The notes under the pieces are model-generated. The model was not told the DNA's origin. It saw nothing but the letters and a program-made list of their open reading frames with translations, and ran no database searches. Source: Bacillota bacterium (GTDB lineage Bacteria; Bacillota; Clostridia; Clostridiales; Caloramatoraceae). From it: a DNA stretch of 60,101 bases. Where the stretch lies: contig JAEWEN010000017.1 in the NCBI GenBank assembly GCA_023389275.1, positions 1-60,101 of the forward strand, written 5' to 3'. Shown one piece after another: positions 26,316-34,463 of this stretch (position 1 is the stretch's first letter; each line of letters starts with the position of its first letter). A program made the position numbers and the translations under genes.

Positions 26316-27365
26316 TTATAACTTCAAAAATTTTATATCATGTTGTATTATTTTCGATAAATAATCCATACCTCCTTCTATACAACATTTTAACGCTTTT
26401 TCTAGAATATTCCTATTGTTATTATCATCTGAACAATATAAAGCATTTGCATACTCTCTTAAAGCTTCTTTATACATTTTTCTTTTTTTAAATTCATTAG
26501 CAATTTTTAACCTAAAATTAGAATCATATATGTCTGGTTCTACATATATATTTTCATTTTTTAAAAACACTGCTATATTTTCATGAACGTTTTCTGGAAC
26601 TTCAATGTAGTCCTCTTCCCAATAACTATATCCTGTAAGAGAAAGAGATGATTGTATTGCTTTTAAAAATTCATCTTTCATTTTCAATTTATCTTTTTTA
26701 AAATAATAATTACCTAATATATAGTAAGGAGCTGTATAATAACTACAAATTTCCTTTGCCTTATTTAAATACTCTATTCCTACTTCATTATTATTTTCTA
26801 AGTAGCTTTTTCCAAGATAACATAGGCTTTGAAGTGCAAAAGGATCGTATTCTACCATAAGCTTATGATAATCATTTTGACATTTAATTTTTTTTATTTT
26901 TTCAAAGTCAAATTTATATTCTTTTGAAAGTATATAACATCTTTCCAGACTTTCTTTTTCTAAAACCTTAGCATCTTCTATACTTACTTCTGATTCTGTA
27001 ACAATTGTTGAAAAGTAATCATCTAATACACATCTATATATAAATGCTTTAAATGTTTTACATAAAACAACAAAATTATTTGTTTCATGTAACCATATAC
27101 CAACAAAATAATCCTCTCTCTCCTCTCCATATTTATAAAAACAATAATAGTCTCCATTTCCTACAAATCCAAAAGGAAATAAATGAAAATCCATTTTTCC
27201 GTAAATTCTAACAGTGTTACTTATCATATTAGTGAAATGCTCAAAGCTACAACTTCCAAAATAACATCCTCCCCCAAATTTACTCATAAATTCTTTAAAA
27301 TCATCTGGAAGAAAGTACCCATATTTCATTTCAAATTTTTCAAGTTTTAATTTATTCATATACAC
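26316..27365 (-). CDS. SUKH (SMI1/KNR4-like) domain protein with TPR-like C-terminus
   Basis: About 349 aa. Residues 1-130 match the SUKH fold: FLPDDFKEFMSKFGGG, then FLPFG-type FHLFPFGFVGNGD and a GIWLHET turn. Residues about 185-340 are helical repeats of TPR type (ALQSLCYLGKSYLENNNE, YYILGNYYFKKDKL, MYKEALREYANALY). SUKH proteins are often immunity proteins to polymorphic toxins, but no toxin gene is adjacent. The start is either GTG at 27365 or ATG at 27359; AAAGG upstream fits GTG better. About 120 nt between it and the kinase gene hold nothing clear. Confidence 0.75.
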   Translation of the reverse strand: MYMNKLKLEKFEMKYGYFLPDDFKEFMSKFGGGCYFGSCSFEHFTNMISNTVRIYGKMDFHLFPFGFVGNGDYYCFYKYGEEREDYFVGIWLHETNNFVVLCKTFKAFIYRCVLDDYFSTIVTESEVSIEDAKVLEKESLERCYILSKEYKFDFEKIKKIKCQNDYHKLMVEYDPFALQSLCYLGKSYLENNNEVGIEYLNKAKEICSYYTAPYYILGNYYFKKDKLKMKDEFLKAIQSSLSLTGYSYWEEDYIEVPENVHENIAVFLKNENIYVEPDIYDSNFRLKIANEFKKRKMYKEALREYANALYCSDDNNNRNILEKALKCCIEGGMDYLSKIIQHDIKFLKL

Positions 27366-27443
27366 TATTACCTTTCTTTTATTTCCTTATTTTTTAAATA
27401 AATTTTTTATATATTACACACAATATATATTGAGGTGATTTTT

Positions 27444-28139
27444 TTGGTTATAATTTTTAGAGTTATAATATTATATGTTTTTGTTATAATTGCTATGAGA
27501 ATTATGGGAAAAAGACAAATAGGTGAACTTCAACCTTATGAATTAGTAACTGCTATAATATTGTCAGAGCTTGCAGCTATGCCTATGCAAGATACTGCAA
27601 TACCTCTTTTACATAGTATTATTCCTATTATAGGATTAGTTATATTAGAAGTTTTAAGTTCATATCTTGCATTAAAATCTCAAAGATTTAGAAAAATAGT
27701 ATGTGGGGTTCCAAGTATTATAATTAAAGATGGAAAAATTATAGAGGAAGAACTTAGAAAACAAAGATTTAATTTAGATGACCTAATGGAAGAACTTAGA
27801 CTTTTAGGATATGTAGATGTTGCTGATATTGAATATGCAATTATGGAAACTAGTGGTAAGTTAAGTATAGTTCCTAATTTTTCTAAAACACCACTTACAA
27901 AGGAAGATTTAAATATTAAAGGCAAAGACCCTGTTCTGCCTATTAGTATTATTTTAGATGGTAAAATAAATTTTAAAAATTTAAAAATAGCAGGATATGA
28001 TGAAAAATGGATTAAAAAAACTCTTAAAAAGTATAATATTAAAAATCCAAATGATGTTTTTATTGCAATACTTGATTCTCAAGGTGAGCTTTTTATACAA
28101 AAAAGAGGTGAAGAAAATGAAACTAAAAACAAATGTTAA
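27444..28139 (+). CDS. DUF421 (YetF-like) membrane protein
   Basis: About 231 aa: three N-terminal membrane helices followed by a cytosolic domain. The family signature AMRIMGKRQIGELQPYELV is present near residue 17, as are PSIIIKDGKIIEEELRKQRF and LRLLGYVDVADIEYAIMET. The start is TTG at 27444, with GAGGTGA 8 nt upstream, the same arrangement as in the DedA gene. The function of the family is unclear. Its end overlaps the DUF4363 gene by 23 nt. Confidence 0.9.
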   Translation: MVIIFRVIILYVFVIIAMRIMGKRQIGELQPYELVTAIILSELAAMPMQDTAIPLLHSIIPIIGLVILEVLSSYLALKSQRFRKIVCGVPSIIIKDGKIIEEELRKQRFNLDDLMEELRLLGYVDVADIEYAIMETSGKLSIVPNFSKTPLTKEDLNIKGKDPVLPISIILDGKINFKNLKIAGYDEKWIKKTLKKYNIKNPNDVFIAILDSQGELFIQKRGEENETKNKC

Positions 28140-28515
28140 AACTCTTATAGCCATTTTTATATCTGCTATACTTTTATTTTCATTTACTTACTTTACAAAT
28201 AAATATTTAGAAGTAACCTCTGAAAAAATGATTTTAAAAGTTAATACTATAGAAGATTACATTAAAAAAGGAGATATTCCTTCAGCTGAAAAAGTAGCTA
28301 TAGACCTTGATAAACAATGGGATAGACTTGAAAAAAAATGGACTCTTTTAACTAACCATCATGAAATTGATAATATAACCTCTTCTGTAAAAACCACTGT
28401 AGAGTTTATAAAGTTTCAAGATATACCTAGTTCTATGGCAAATTTAGGATCTCTAAAACATTATATAGAGCATATTCCAAATATTGAAAAGCTTAATCTA
28501 AAAAATATATTCTAG
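28117..28515 (+). CDS. DUF4363-like exported or membrane-anchored protein
   Basis: A 132-aa protein with one N-terminal hydrophobic segment (KTLIAIFISAILLFSFTYF) and an outside helical part (IKKGDIPSAEKVAIDLDKQW, WTLLTNHHEIDNI). The ATG at 28117 has GAGGTGA upstream; the same frame is open further upstream inside the DUF421 gene, but without an RBS. The overlap and constant pairing with DUF421 in Firmicutes suggest a complex, which is inference. Confidence 0.82.
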   Translation: MKLKTNVKTLIAIFISAILLFSFTYFTNKYLEVTSEKMILKVNTIEDYIKKGDIPSAEKVAIDLDKQWDRLEKKWTLLTNHHEIDNITSSVKTTVEFIKFQDIPSSMANLGSLKHYIEHIPNIEKLNLKNIF

Positions 28516-28606
28516 CTATAATCTATTGAATTTTATCTTGTATATGATAAAATAATTATAACAAATAGATATATGTGTTATACTATTTTTCAAGGAGGAC
28601 TTTAAT

Positions 28607-29536
28607 ATGCCACTTATTACTTCAACTGAAATGTTTAAAAAAGCCTATGAAGGCGGATATGCTATAGGTGCATTTAACGTAAATAACATGGAAATTATAC
28701 AAGGTATTGTAGAAGCTGCTAAAGAGGAAAAATCACCTCTTATTCTTCAAGTTTCAGCAGGAGCTAGAAAATATGCTAACCCTATTTATTTAAGAAAACT
28801 TGTAGAAGCTGCTATTGAAGATTCTGATCTTCCTATTTGTTTACATCTTGATCATGGTGAAGACTTTGAAATATGTAAAGCTTGTATAGACAACGGATTT
28901 ACTTCAGTTATGATAGATGGATCTAAATATCCATTTGAAGAAAATATAGAACTTACAAAAAAAGTTGTTGAATATGCTCATGCAAGAGGGGTAGTTGTTG
29001 AGGCTGAACTTGGTAGATTAGCAGGTGTTGAAGATGCAGTATCTGTTTCTGCTAAAGATGCAACTTACACTGACCCTGATGAAGCTGTTGAATTTGTTGA
29101 AAGAACAGGTGTTGATTCATTAGCAATAGCTATTGGAACTAGCCATGGTGCATACAAATTTAAAGGCGAACCTTCTCTTGACTTTGAAAGACTTGAGATT
29201 ATATCATCAAAACTTAATGGATTCCCAATAGTTTTACATGGAGCATCTAGTGTTTTACCTGAATTTGTTGCTAAATGTAATGAATTTGGTGGACAGCTTC
29301 CAGGGGCTCAAGGAGTTCCAGAAGAAATGCTAAGAAAGGCTGCTTCTATGGGAGTTTGTAAAATAAACATAGATACAGACCTTAGACTTGCTATGACAGC
29401 AACAATAAGAGAATACCTAACTAAAAACCCAGCTGAGTTTGATCCTAGAAAATATCTTGGACCAGCTAGAGATGCTATTAAAGGTATTGTTTCTCATAAA
29501 ATTAAAAATGTACTTGGCTCAAGCAATACATTATAA
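28607..29536 (+). CDS. fba: fructose-1,6-bisphosphate aldolase, class II
   Basis: A 309-aa zinc-dependent glycolytic aldolase. Visible are GAFNVNNMEIIQGI, the metal/catalytic segment CLHLDHGEDFE (Asp82, His83), VEAELGRLAGVED, the zinc His in GTSHGAYKF, the second in VLHGASS, and KINIDTDLRLA for phosphate binding. RBS AAGGAGG precedes the ATG. It stands alone, with a terminator at the end. Confidence 0.97.
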   Translation: MPLITSTEMFKKAYEGGYAIGAFNVNNMEIIQGIVEAAKEEKSPLILQVSAGARKYANPIYLRKLVEAAIEDSDLPICLHLDHGEDFEICKACIDNGFTSVMIDGSKYPFEENIELTKKVVEYAHARGVVVEAELGRLAGVEDAVSVSAKDATYTDPDEAVEFVERTGVDSLAIAIGTSHGAYKFKGEPSLDFERLEIISSKLNGFPIVLHGASSVLPEFVAKCNEFGGQLPGAQGVPEEMLRKAASMGVCKINIDTDLRLAMTATIREYLTKNPAEFDPRKYLGPARDAIKGIVSHKIKNVLGSSNTL

Positions 29537-29541
29537 TATAA

Positions 29542-29575
29542 AATAAAAGAACTGGAATTTCCAGTTCTTTTATTG
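29542..29575. terminator. bidirectional terminator after fba
   Basis: AATAAAAGAACTGGAA pairs with TTCCAGTTCTTTTATT across a tiny loop; it serves fba and the convergent gene. Confidence 0.85.
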
Positions 29576-30598
29576 TTTTTCAAAGTAATTTCTAACTTGT
29601 CTTATTACAATATCAATTGTTCCATCTCCATTTTTTTTAATTTGAAATCTATTAATATCATTATATGCCTCTGCATTTATGTATATTTCCATATCCTTAT
29701 CTATTTTAAGTTTTTTCCTTTTAAGCTTTTTACCAACCCATTCTTTATCTATTTCAATTTTTTCTTCTTTAATACCAGTTTCCTTTAAAGCCTCAACATA
29801 ACTTTCAGCCATTTCATCATTTTTAAAAACATTACTTGCAATTTCTTTTATATCTATAAAATCTTCATTTCTTAAAACTTCACCTATTTCTCTTCTAACC
29901 ATTTCTGCCTCACCAGCATCATCTTTAAGGTTTTCCCTAACCCACTTTTCAGATGTTTGTGCAAATGATTTAGTAAAGTCTCTTTTATCATCTACTAATG
30001 TACATTTTAATATTTCATCAGTAAAAGTATTTATATTTTTAGCTTCTTTTTCTTGTTTAGTTGGCCTATTTACAACAAGAACTTCCCCTTCATCACATTC
30101 TAAATTTATAAATGCACACTTTTGTAGTCTTTGCATAGTATCAGGAAGCCCTATATACTGAGGCTTTATGTCTATTGTCATAGCTTCATCTTCATAATCA
30201 ATATGATGTATAAATGTTTTGTTATATATCATTTTCATTATTCCAAGCATTTTTCCATATTCACATTCAAATTTAACTACTAAAAGATCTCCTGATGGTA
30301 TAAGACCTGTTGCTTTACATGTTTTAAAAACTTTTTCAGCAAGTATATTTGATACTTCTAAAAACTTTTCATTTTCATATATTCCTTGTCTACAAATATC
30401 TAAAATATCATTATTACCATTAAATTTAGCATATTTAGCTTCCTCATCTGAAGAGGCCTTAGCAATATGCTTTCCTATAAAATCTAAAGTATCCTCTGTT
30501 AAATAAAGTTCCTTTTGATTTAAAATAGGCTCGTCCATTGAAGTATCTATTATATGAATAACAGCTTTATTTATAGTAATATCCTTAATATTTCTCAT
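29570..30598 (-). CDS. nucleoid-associated protein (YejK/NdpA family)
   Basis: A 342-aa soluble protein. The N-terminus INKAVIHIIDTSMDEPILNQ and the central VKFECEYGKMLGIMKM are typical of the 37-kDa nucleoid-associated family. The C-terminal third is rich in Lys and Glu, with KKLKRKKLKIDK. These proteins bind the nucleoid in E. coli; the clostridial role is unknown. The ATG is preceded by GAGGT. It is monocistronic. Confidence 0.8.
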   Translation of the reverse strand: MRNIKDITINKAVIHIIDTSMDEPILNQKELYLTEDTLDFIGKHIAKASSDEEAKYAKFNGNNDILDICRQGIYENEKFLEVSNILAEKVFKTCKATGLIPSGDLLVVKFECEYGKMLGIMKMIYNKTFIHHIDYEDEAMTIDIKPQYIGLPDTMQRLQKCAFINLECDEGEVLVVNRPTKQEKEAKNINTFTDEILKCTLVDDKRDFTKSFAQTSEKWVRENLKDDAGEAEMVRREIGEVLRNEDFIDIKEIASNVFKNDEMAESYVEALKETGIKEEKIEIDKEWVGKKLKRKKLKIDKDMEIYINAEAYNDINRFQIKKNGDGTIDIVIRQVRNYFEKQ

Positions 30599-30611
30599 AT
30601 TTTACCTCACT

Positions 30612-30651
30612 TTAAAAAAGTTATAGAGAAGTATATACTCCTCTATAACTT
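30612..30651 (-). terminator. terminator of the DUF5685-DnaJ-membrane protein operon
   Basis: AGTTATAGAG (30619-30628) pairs with CTCTATAACT (30641-30650), with the inner palindrome AGTATATACT, and is followed on the minus strand by TTTTTTAAA. Confidence 0.85.
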
Positions 30652-30654
30652 AAT

Positions 30655-31164
30655 TTATTTTATTCTTTTTAAAATTCTATCCTCAAAAAACATAATACAT
30701 TTTGTAAATGCAAAATCAAAAATATAAAATAGTATTTGAATACCTACTATAAATCCTATTATTAAGTATGTATTTTCAAATAAAGGTCCTAAATAAACAA
30801 AACTACTATATACAAAGTAAGCAGTTAAAGTCAGTATATTAAAACAAATATATTTTATAATGTATTCTATAGCTATAGAGTATTTTTCAGATATAAGTTT
30901 TATAAAAGGGTAAATTCCAAATATAATATAAATTCCTATGTATAGTTTATTAGGCACTAAAAAAAAGCTAAGTATAGAAGAAGCTAAATAAACTACTACA
31001 CCTGATTTTACTCCACCTTTTATATAAGGTATTGAACCTACAGCAATTGAAAATGCCATAAAAAATATTTTGTTTGTTGGAATTATTGATCCTATATATA
31101 AAAGTAAAATTATTAAAGCTGTAGATATTCCTCCAAAAACTAAATTTGAAGATTTTATTTTCAT
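30655..31164 (-). CDS. small membrane protein, last gene of a DUF5685/DnaJ operon
   Basis: A 169-aa protein with five to six hydrophobic helices and a Lys/Arg-rich cytosolic end (EDRILKRIK). Its look (GGISTALIILLLYIG, GSIPYIKGGVKSGVVVYL) resembles small S-component-like or DUF2232-like membrane proteins, but I cannot name it. The ATG has AAGGAGGG upstream, and it lies 12 nt after the DnaJ-like gene. Co-transcription with that gene is clear, since only one terminator ends the run. Confidence 0.7.
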   Translation of the reverse strand: MKIKSSNLVFGGISTALIILLLYIGSIIPTNKIFFMAFSIAVGSIPYIKGGVKSGVVVYLASSILSFFLVPNKLYIGIYIIFGIYPFIKLISEKYSIAIEYIIKYICFNILTLTAYFVYSSFVYLGPLFENTYLIIGFIVGIQILFYIFDFAFTKCIMFFEDRILKRIK

Positions 31165-31176
31165 TTATTTCCCTCC

Positions 31177-31800
31177 TTAGCAACAGGAAATTATATCTCC
31201 TCCACAGCACTCACAACAGCTATCTGCACAGCAAAGACATGTACAAGTATCACAACAGCTCATTCCTGTATTTGCTGTTCTTTTATATTGATTATTTGAA
31301 TATTGATTGTTTGCATATCTTAAATTATTTAATGCAGCTCTATATTCTGCACTTGATGGTTCCATATTAGAGGCTGTACTAATATCATCATAGGCCTGGG
31401 AATACCATCCTTTTTTCATATTTATAACTCCTCTTAAATAAAACCATTCTGCATTTTTTATAGATATTTTAGAAAGTTCAGCTTCTGCTGCTTGAAGATT
31501 ATTTGCATTAATAAGCTGTCTTACTCTTTGGAATATATATGAATTAGAAGAACTTGAATTTGAACTAGAAGAGCTATTTGAACTATAGCCACCTGCTGAA
31601 CTGCTAGAATATGAAGGATTTTTTGTTAAATTATCATATGCCTCGTTTATTTCCCTCATTTTCTCCTGTGCTAAATCCTTTAGTTCATTATTTGTATGCC
31701 TATCAGGATGATATTTTTTTACAAGTTCTCTATAAGCCTTTTTTATTTCTTCTTGACTTGCACCTTGCTTAAGCCCTAACACTTCGTATGGATTTTTCAC
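31177..31800 (-). CDS. J-domain protein with Ser-rich linker, TPR-like region and Cys-rich tail
   Basis: A 207-aa protein in four parts. Residues 1-60 are a J domain with the essential HPD (KKYHPDRHT). About 63-92 is a linker made mostly of Ser. About 95-165 is two TPR-like helical hairpins (AEAELSKISIKNAEW, WYSQAYDDISTASNM). The last 26 residues hold 12 cysteines, many as CC pairs. The J domain should stimulate an Hsp70; the tail suggests metal or cluster binding, or disulfides. The start is GTG at 31800 with GGGAGG upstream. It overlaps the DUF5685 gene by 32 nt. Confidence 0.88.
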   Translation of the reverse strand: MKNPYEVLGLKQGASQEEIKKAYRELVKKYHPDRHTNNELKDLAQEKMREINEAYDNLTKNPSYSSSSAGGYSSNSSSSSNSSSSNSYIFQRVRQLINANNLQAAEAELSKISIKNAEWFYLRGVINMKKGWYSQAYDDISTASNMEPSSAEYRAALNNLRYANNQYSNNQYKRTANTGMSCCDTCTCLCCADSCCECCGGDIISCC

Positions 31801-32638
31801 TACAACATCCTCCCTTTAAAACCTTGTTTGTTTGTATATCAAGTCCAAGGTAAATTATGTTATCAAGTATTTCTTTATTTTTTTTAATATCAATAAGTTC
31901 ATAAGCATTAGATGCTTCACTTAAGCATCTAATAAGTGTAAATTCTATATTACTTAATATTCTTTTCTTAAATTCTTTTACATCCTCTGTTTTATTATAC
32001 TTAAATCTATATAATAAAGGATTATAATTATTTTTCTTAATATCTTTTTCAATATCGTCAAACGCATCTATAATGTATATCCATTTTCCTATATTATACC
32101 CTAAAACTTTAAGAGCCGGTGAACTACCATAAATATCAAATATTCCTTCACAAATTTTTGCAAAGTTATGAGATATTGCATCTAAATTATCTGTTTTTTC
32201 ATGTTCTAATTTTAAAGTATTCAATAAGTACTCATCTATTTCCTCTATTTTATTCTTAGCTTCATCTGTAATTTTATTAGTATTTATTAATTTAGATAAT
32301 AATAGGGAAATATAGCTTTTATCATCTTTATAGTTGTCAATTAATTTTCTGTTGCTTAATATAATATTCATATCAGCAGCATACTCTATGTACTTATTTT
32401 CTCCTAAAATATTAACTTTTCTAAATTTATAAGGGCAAAACTTTTTAAATGTACTTTCCCTATCAAGATGTATCGATGATAATAAAAGACATAAAAAAGT
32501 CATATCGTAGGTTAATGTAACCTTTGATAAATATGATTTTTTCCCTATTTCATTACACAAACTACAGTAATAAGATCTAAAAACCTCAAATTCTCTAATC
32601 TTTAGTTCATCTTTAATTGGCTTTATGTATCCAAACAT
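31769..32638 (-). CDS. DUF5685-like protein
   Basis: A 289-aa mainly helical soluble protein. Its N-terminus, FRSYYCSLCNEIGKKSYLS then LTYDMTFLCLLLSSI, and a later FCPYKF give a Cys set that could bind metal. DAFDDIEKDIKKNNYNP near residue 200 resembles the Asp-rich motif of prenyl synthases, though it is unproven and only one copy is clear. The C-terminus has GGCC. It is first in the operon and overlaps the J-domain gene. The family assignment is from memory of the pattern. Confidence 0.72.
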   Translation of the reverse strand: MFGYIKPIKDELKIREFEVFRSYYCSLCNEIGKKSYLSKVTLTYDMTFLCLLLSSIHLDRESTFKKFCPYKFRKVNILGENKYIEYAADMNIILSNRKLIDNYKDDKSYISLLLSKLINTNKITDEAKNKIEEIDEYLLNTLKLEHEKTDNLDAISHNFAKICEGIFDIYGSSPALKVLGYNIGKWIYIIDAFDDIEKDIKKNNYNPLLYRFKYNKTEDVKEFKKRILSNIEFTLIRCLSEASNAYELIDIKKNKEILDNIIYLGLDIQTNKVLKGGCCSEKSIRSVRA

Positions 32639-32737
32639 TTTTACCTTCCCTTCTAGTTATATAGATATTTTACCCTACTCTGACTATAATATAAAGGGAA
32701 AGTTTTTTTCTCTATTTAAATTTTGGAGGTTATTTAT

Positions 32738-33268
32738 ATGAATGAAATAGAAGTTAAAGTTATTGGTATAGACTGTGAAAAACTTAAGGAAAAAGTTATA
32801 TCTTTAGATGGAAAAATAGTAAAGAAAGAATTTCAAGAAAATCACATTTTTCAACTTCCTGAAAGTATAAATGCAAATGGTTATATTAGAATAAGAGTTA
32901 TTAGAGATGATCTTAATAGCTTAAATAAAACTTTTATGTGTGTAAAAAAAGTGTTGTCTACAGAAGGCGTTAGAAAAATGGATGAAAAAGAATTTGAAGT
33001 AAGCGACTTTAATGAAGCTTTTGGGTTTTTAGAATCAATAGATATAAAATTTATATCTCAAGAAAATAAATATCGTGAAAGCTATGAAATAAATAATTCA
33101 TTAATTGAATTTGATACATGGGATGAAAAAGTTTTTCCATATACATATGCTGAAATAGAATCAGAGAACGAATTAAAACTTCAAGAAATTGTTTCCCTAC
33201 TTGAAATTCCAAGTGAAAACATAACTTCAAAAGGTCTTTTACAAATAAAAAAAGAAATGGGAATATAA
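32738..33268 (+). CDS. CYTH-domain protein (class IV adenylate cyclase/thiamin triphosphatase-like)
   Basis: About 176 aa. The CYTH signature ExExK is EIEVKV at the start, then a beta-barrel with YIRIRVI, FMCVKKV, EKEFEV and the acidic FDTWDEKVFPYTYAEIES. The family acts on triphosphate-containing substrates with divalent metals; the actual substrate cannot be inferred. I start at ATG 32738, with GGAGGT upstream, rather than the open ATG at 32723. It is divergent from the DUF5685 operon. Confidence 0.85.
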   Translation: MNEIEVKVIGIDCEKLKEKVISLDGKIVKKEFQENHIFQLPESINANGYIRIRVIRDDLNSLNKTFMCVKKVLSTEGVRKMDEKEFEVSDFNEAFGFLESIDIKFISQENKYRESYEINNSLIEFDTWDEKVFPYTYAEIESENELKLQEIVSLLEIPSENITSKGLLQIKKEMGI

Positions 33269-33363
33269 AAACGGTTAAAAAATTGAAAGGAAATAACAAT
33301 GCTTAAAAGCCCATGATATAATGTAAATAAAGACAAATTGGAAATTGTGGAGATGATTATTAA

Positions 33364-34317
33364 ATGAAAATATGTGTTTTAGGATTAGGTGTAATAGGTA
33401 CAACTTACGGATATATATTCCAAAAAGCAGGACATCAGGTTGAACATTTAGTTAGGGAAAATAAAAAACAAGATGTTCCATCAAAGCTAGATATAACTAT
33501 ATTAGATGGACGATATAATAATAAGGGAGAAGAAAAAATAGATACATATGCTGTAAATCTTGCGAAACCAAATTCAAGTTATGACTTTATTTTTTTAAGC
33601 GTTGCAAGTGGAAAAATTAAAGATGCCATAGTGACACTTTCGCAAAATAATATTACAGGAAGTTTAGTATTATTCTGTAACTTTTGGAGCAGTCGTGAAG
33701 AAATCGAAAGAATAGTTGGTAACTTTAAATACATTATAGGTTTTCCAACGGCAGGAGGAAGTTTGATACAGCAAAAGTTGAACTGTGTTCTGTTTGACCA
33801 TATAATGCTTGAAAGTGAGGAAAAAGCAATTATTCCAAACTATAAAGATTTAGTAGAACTTCTTAAATCCACAGACATAAAAACAGAAATTCCTTATGAT
33901 ATAGTAGAATGGATATGGCTTCACATGGCAATAAATGCAGGTGTTACTTCTACTGCTGCAAGGGAAGGGAAAATCGATGACCCGAAACAACTTGCAAGTA
34001 ATCTTATGAGAGATTCTCACGCATTATCTATAGCAGTAAAATCAATAAGAGAAACTGTCAAAGTAGTAAAAGCTCGAGGGGTTAATTTGAATTTATATAA
34101 AAATGAACTTCTTCCCTATAAAATACCTTCTGCTATTGCAGGCATAGTTATGAAGCAAATGTTTGCAAAAAATGAACTTACGAGTAGAATTATGACGTTG
34201 CATAATGATGTAAAAGACATTATGTATGGATGTAAAAGTATCTATGAGGCGGGAAAACGAGAAAAACTGGACCTACCGCTGTTTTACTCAAATATGGACC
34301 AAATCTTCAATAGTTAA
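33364..34317 (+). CDS. 2-dehydropantoate 2-reductase-like protein (PanE/ApbA family)
   Basis: A 317-aa NADPH-type reductase fold. The N-terminal Rossmann motif is CVLGLGVIGTTYG. FIFLSVASGKIKDAI and GFPTAGGS follow, then the helical C-terminal domain with EWIWLHMAINAGVTST, in which the canonical catalytic Lys-x-x-x-N pattern is only partly kept (WLHMAINAG). It could act on a different 2-oxo acid than ketopantoate. No panB, panC or panD is nearby. Codons such as CGA, CCG, GCG and CTG are more frequent than in neighbours, hinting at transfer. Confidence 0.8.
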   Translation: MKICVLGLGVIGTTYGYIFQKAGHQVEHLVRENKKQDVPSKLDITILDGRYNNKGEEKIDTYAVNLAKPNSSYDFIFLSVASGKIKDAIVTLSQNNITGSLVLFCNFWSSREEIERIVGNFKYIIGFPTAGGSLIQQKLNCVLFDHIMLESEEKAIIPNYKDLVELLKSTDIKTEIPYDIVEWIWLHMAINAGVTSTAAREGKIDDPKQLASNLMRDSHALSIAVKSIRETVKVVKARGVNLNLYKNELLPYKIPSAIAGIVMKQMFAKNELTSRIMTLHNDVKDIMYGCKSIYEAGKREKLDLPLFYSNMDQIFNS

Positions 34318-34375
34318 ATTCCAGTTTATGTGGAAGATATGAGGAATTAGATTTAGTTGCACGGTGTATCTGTCA

Positions 34376-34425
34376 AAAGAGAAAAACCGTCAAATCTCTA
34401 TAAACATAGATATATTGACGGTTTA
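34376..34425 (-). terminator. terminator of the AEC transporter gene
   Basis: AAACCGTCAA (34384-34393) pairs with TTGACGGTTT (34415-34424), with inner pairing ATCTCTAT/ATAGATAT. On the minus strand a T-rich tract follows. Between the panE-like stop and this hairpin, 34318-34375, I see nothing. Confidence 0.75.
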
Positions 34426-34463
34426 AAGACTTATAAAAATATATGGAAAAACTTATGCTGTTT

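Noticed and set aside
26316..27365. Toxin-immunity locus
   Set aside because: Only the SUKH part is present; no toxin, LXG, RHS or secretion gene is within several kb on either side.
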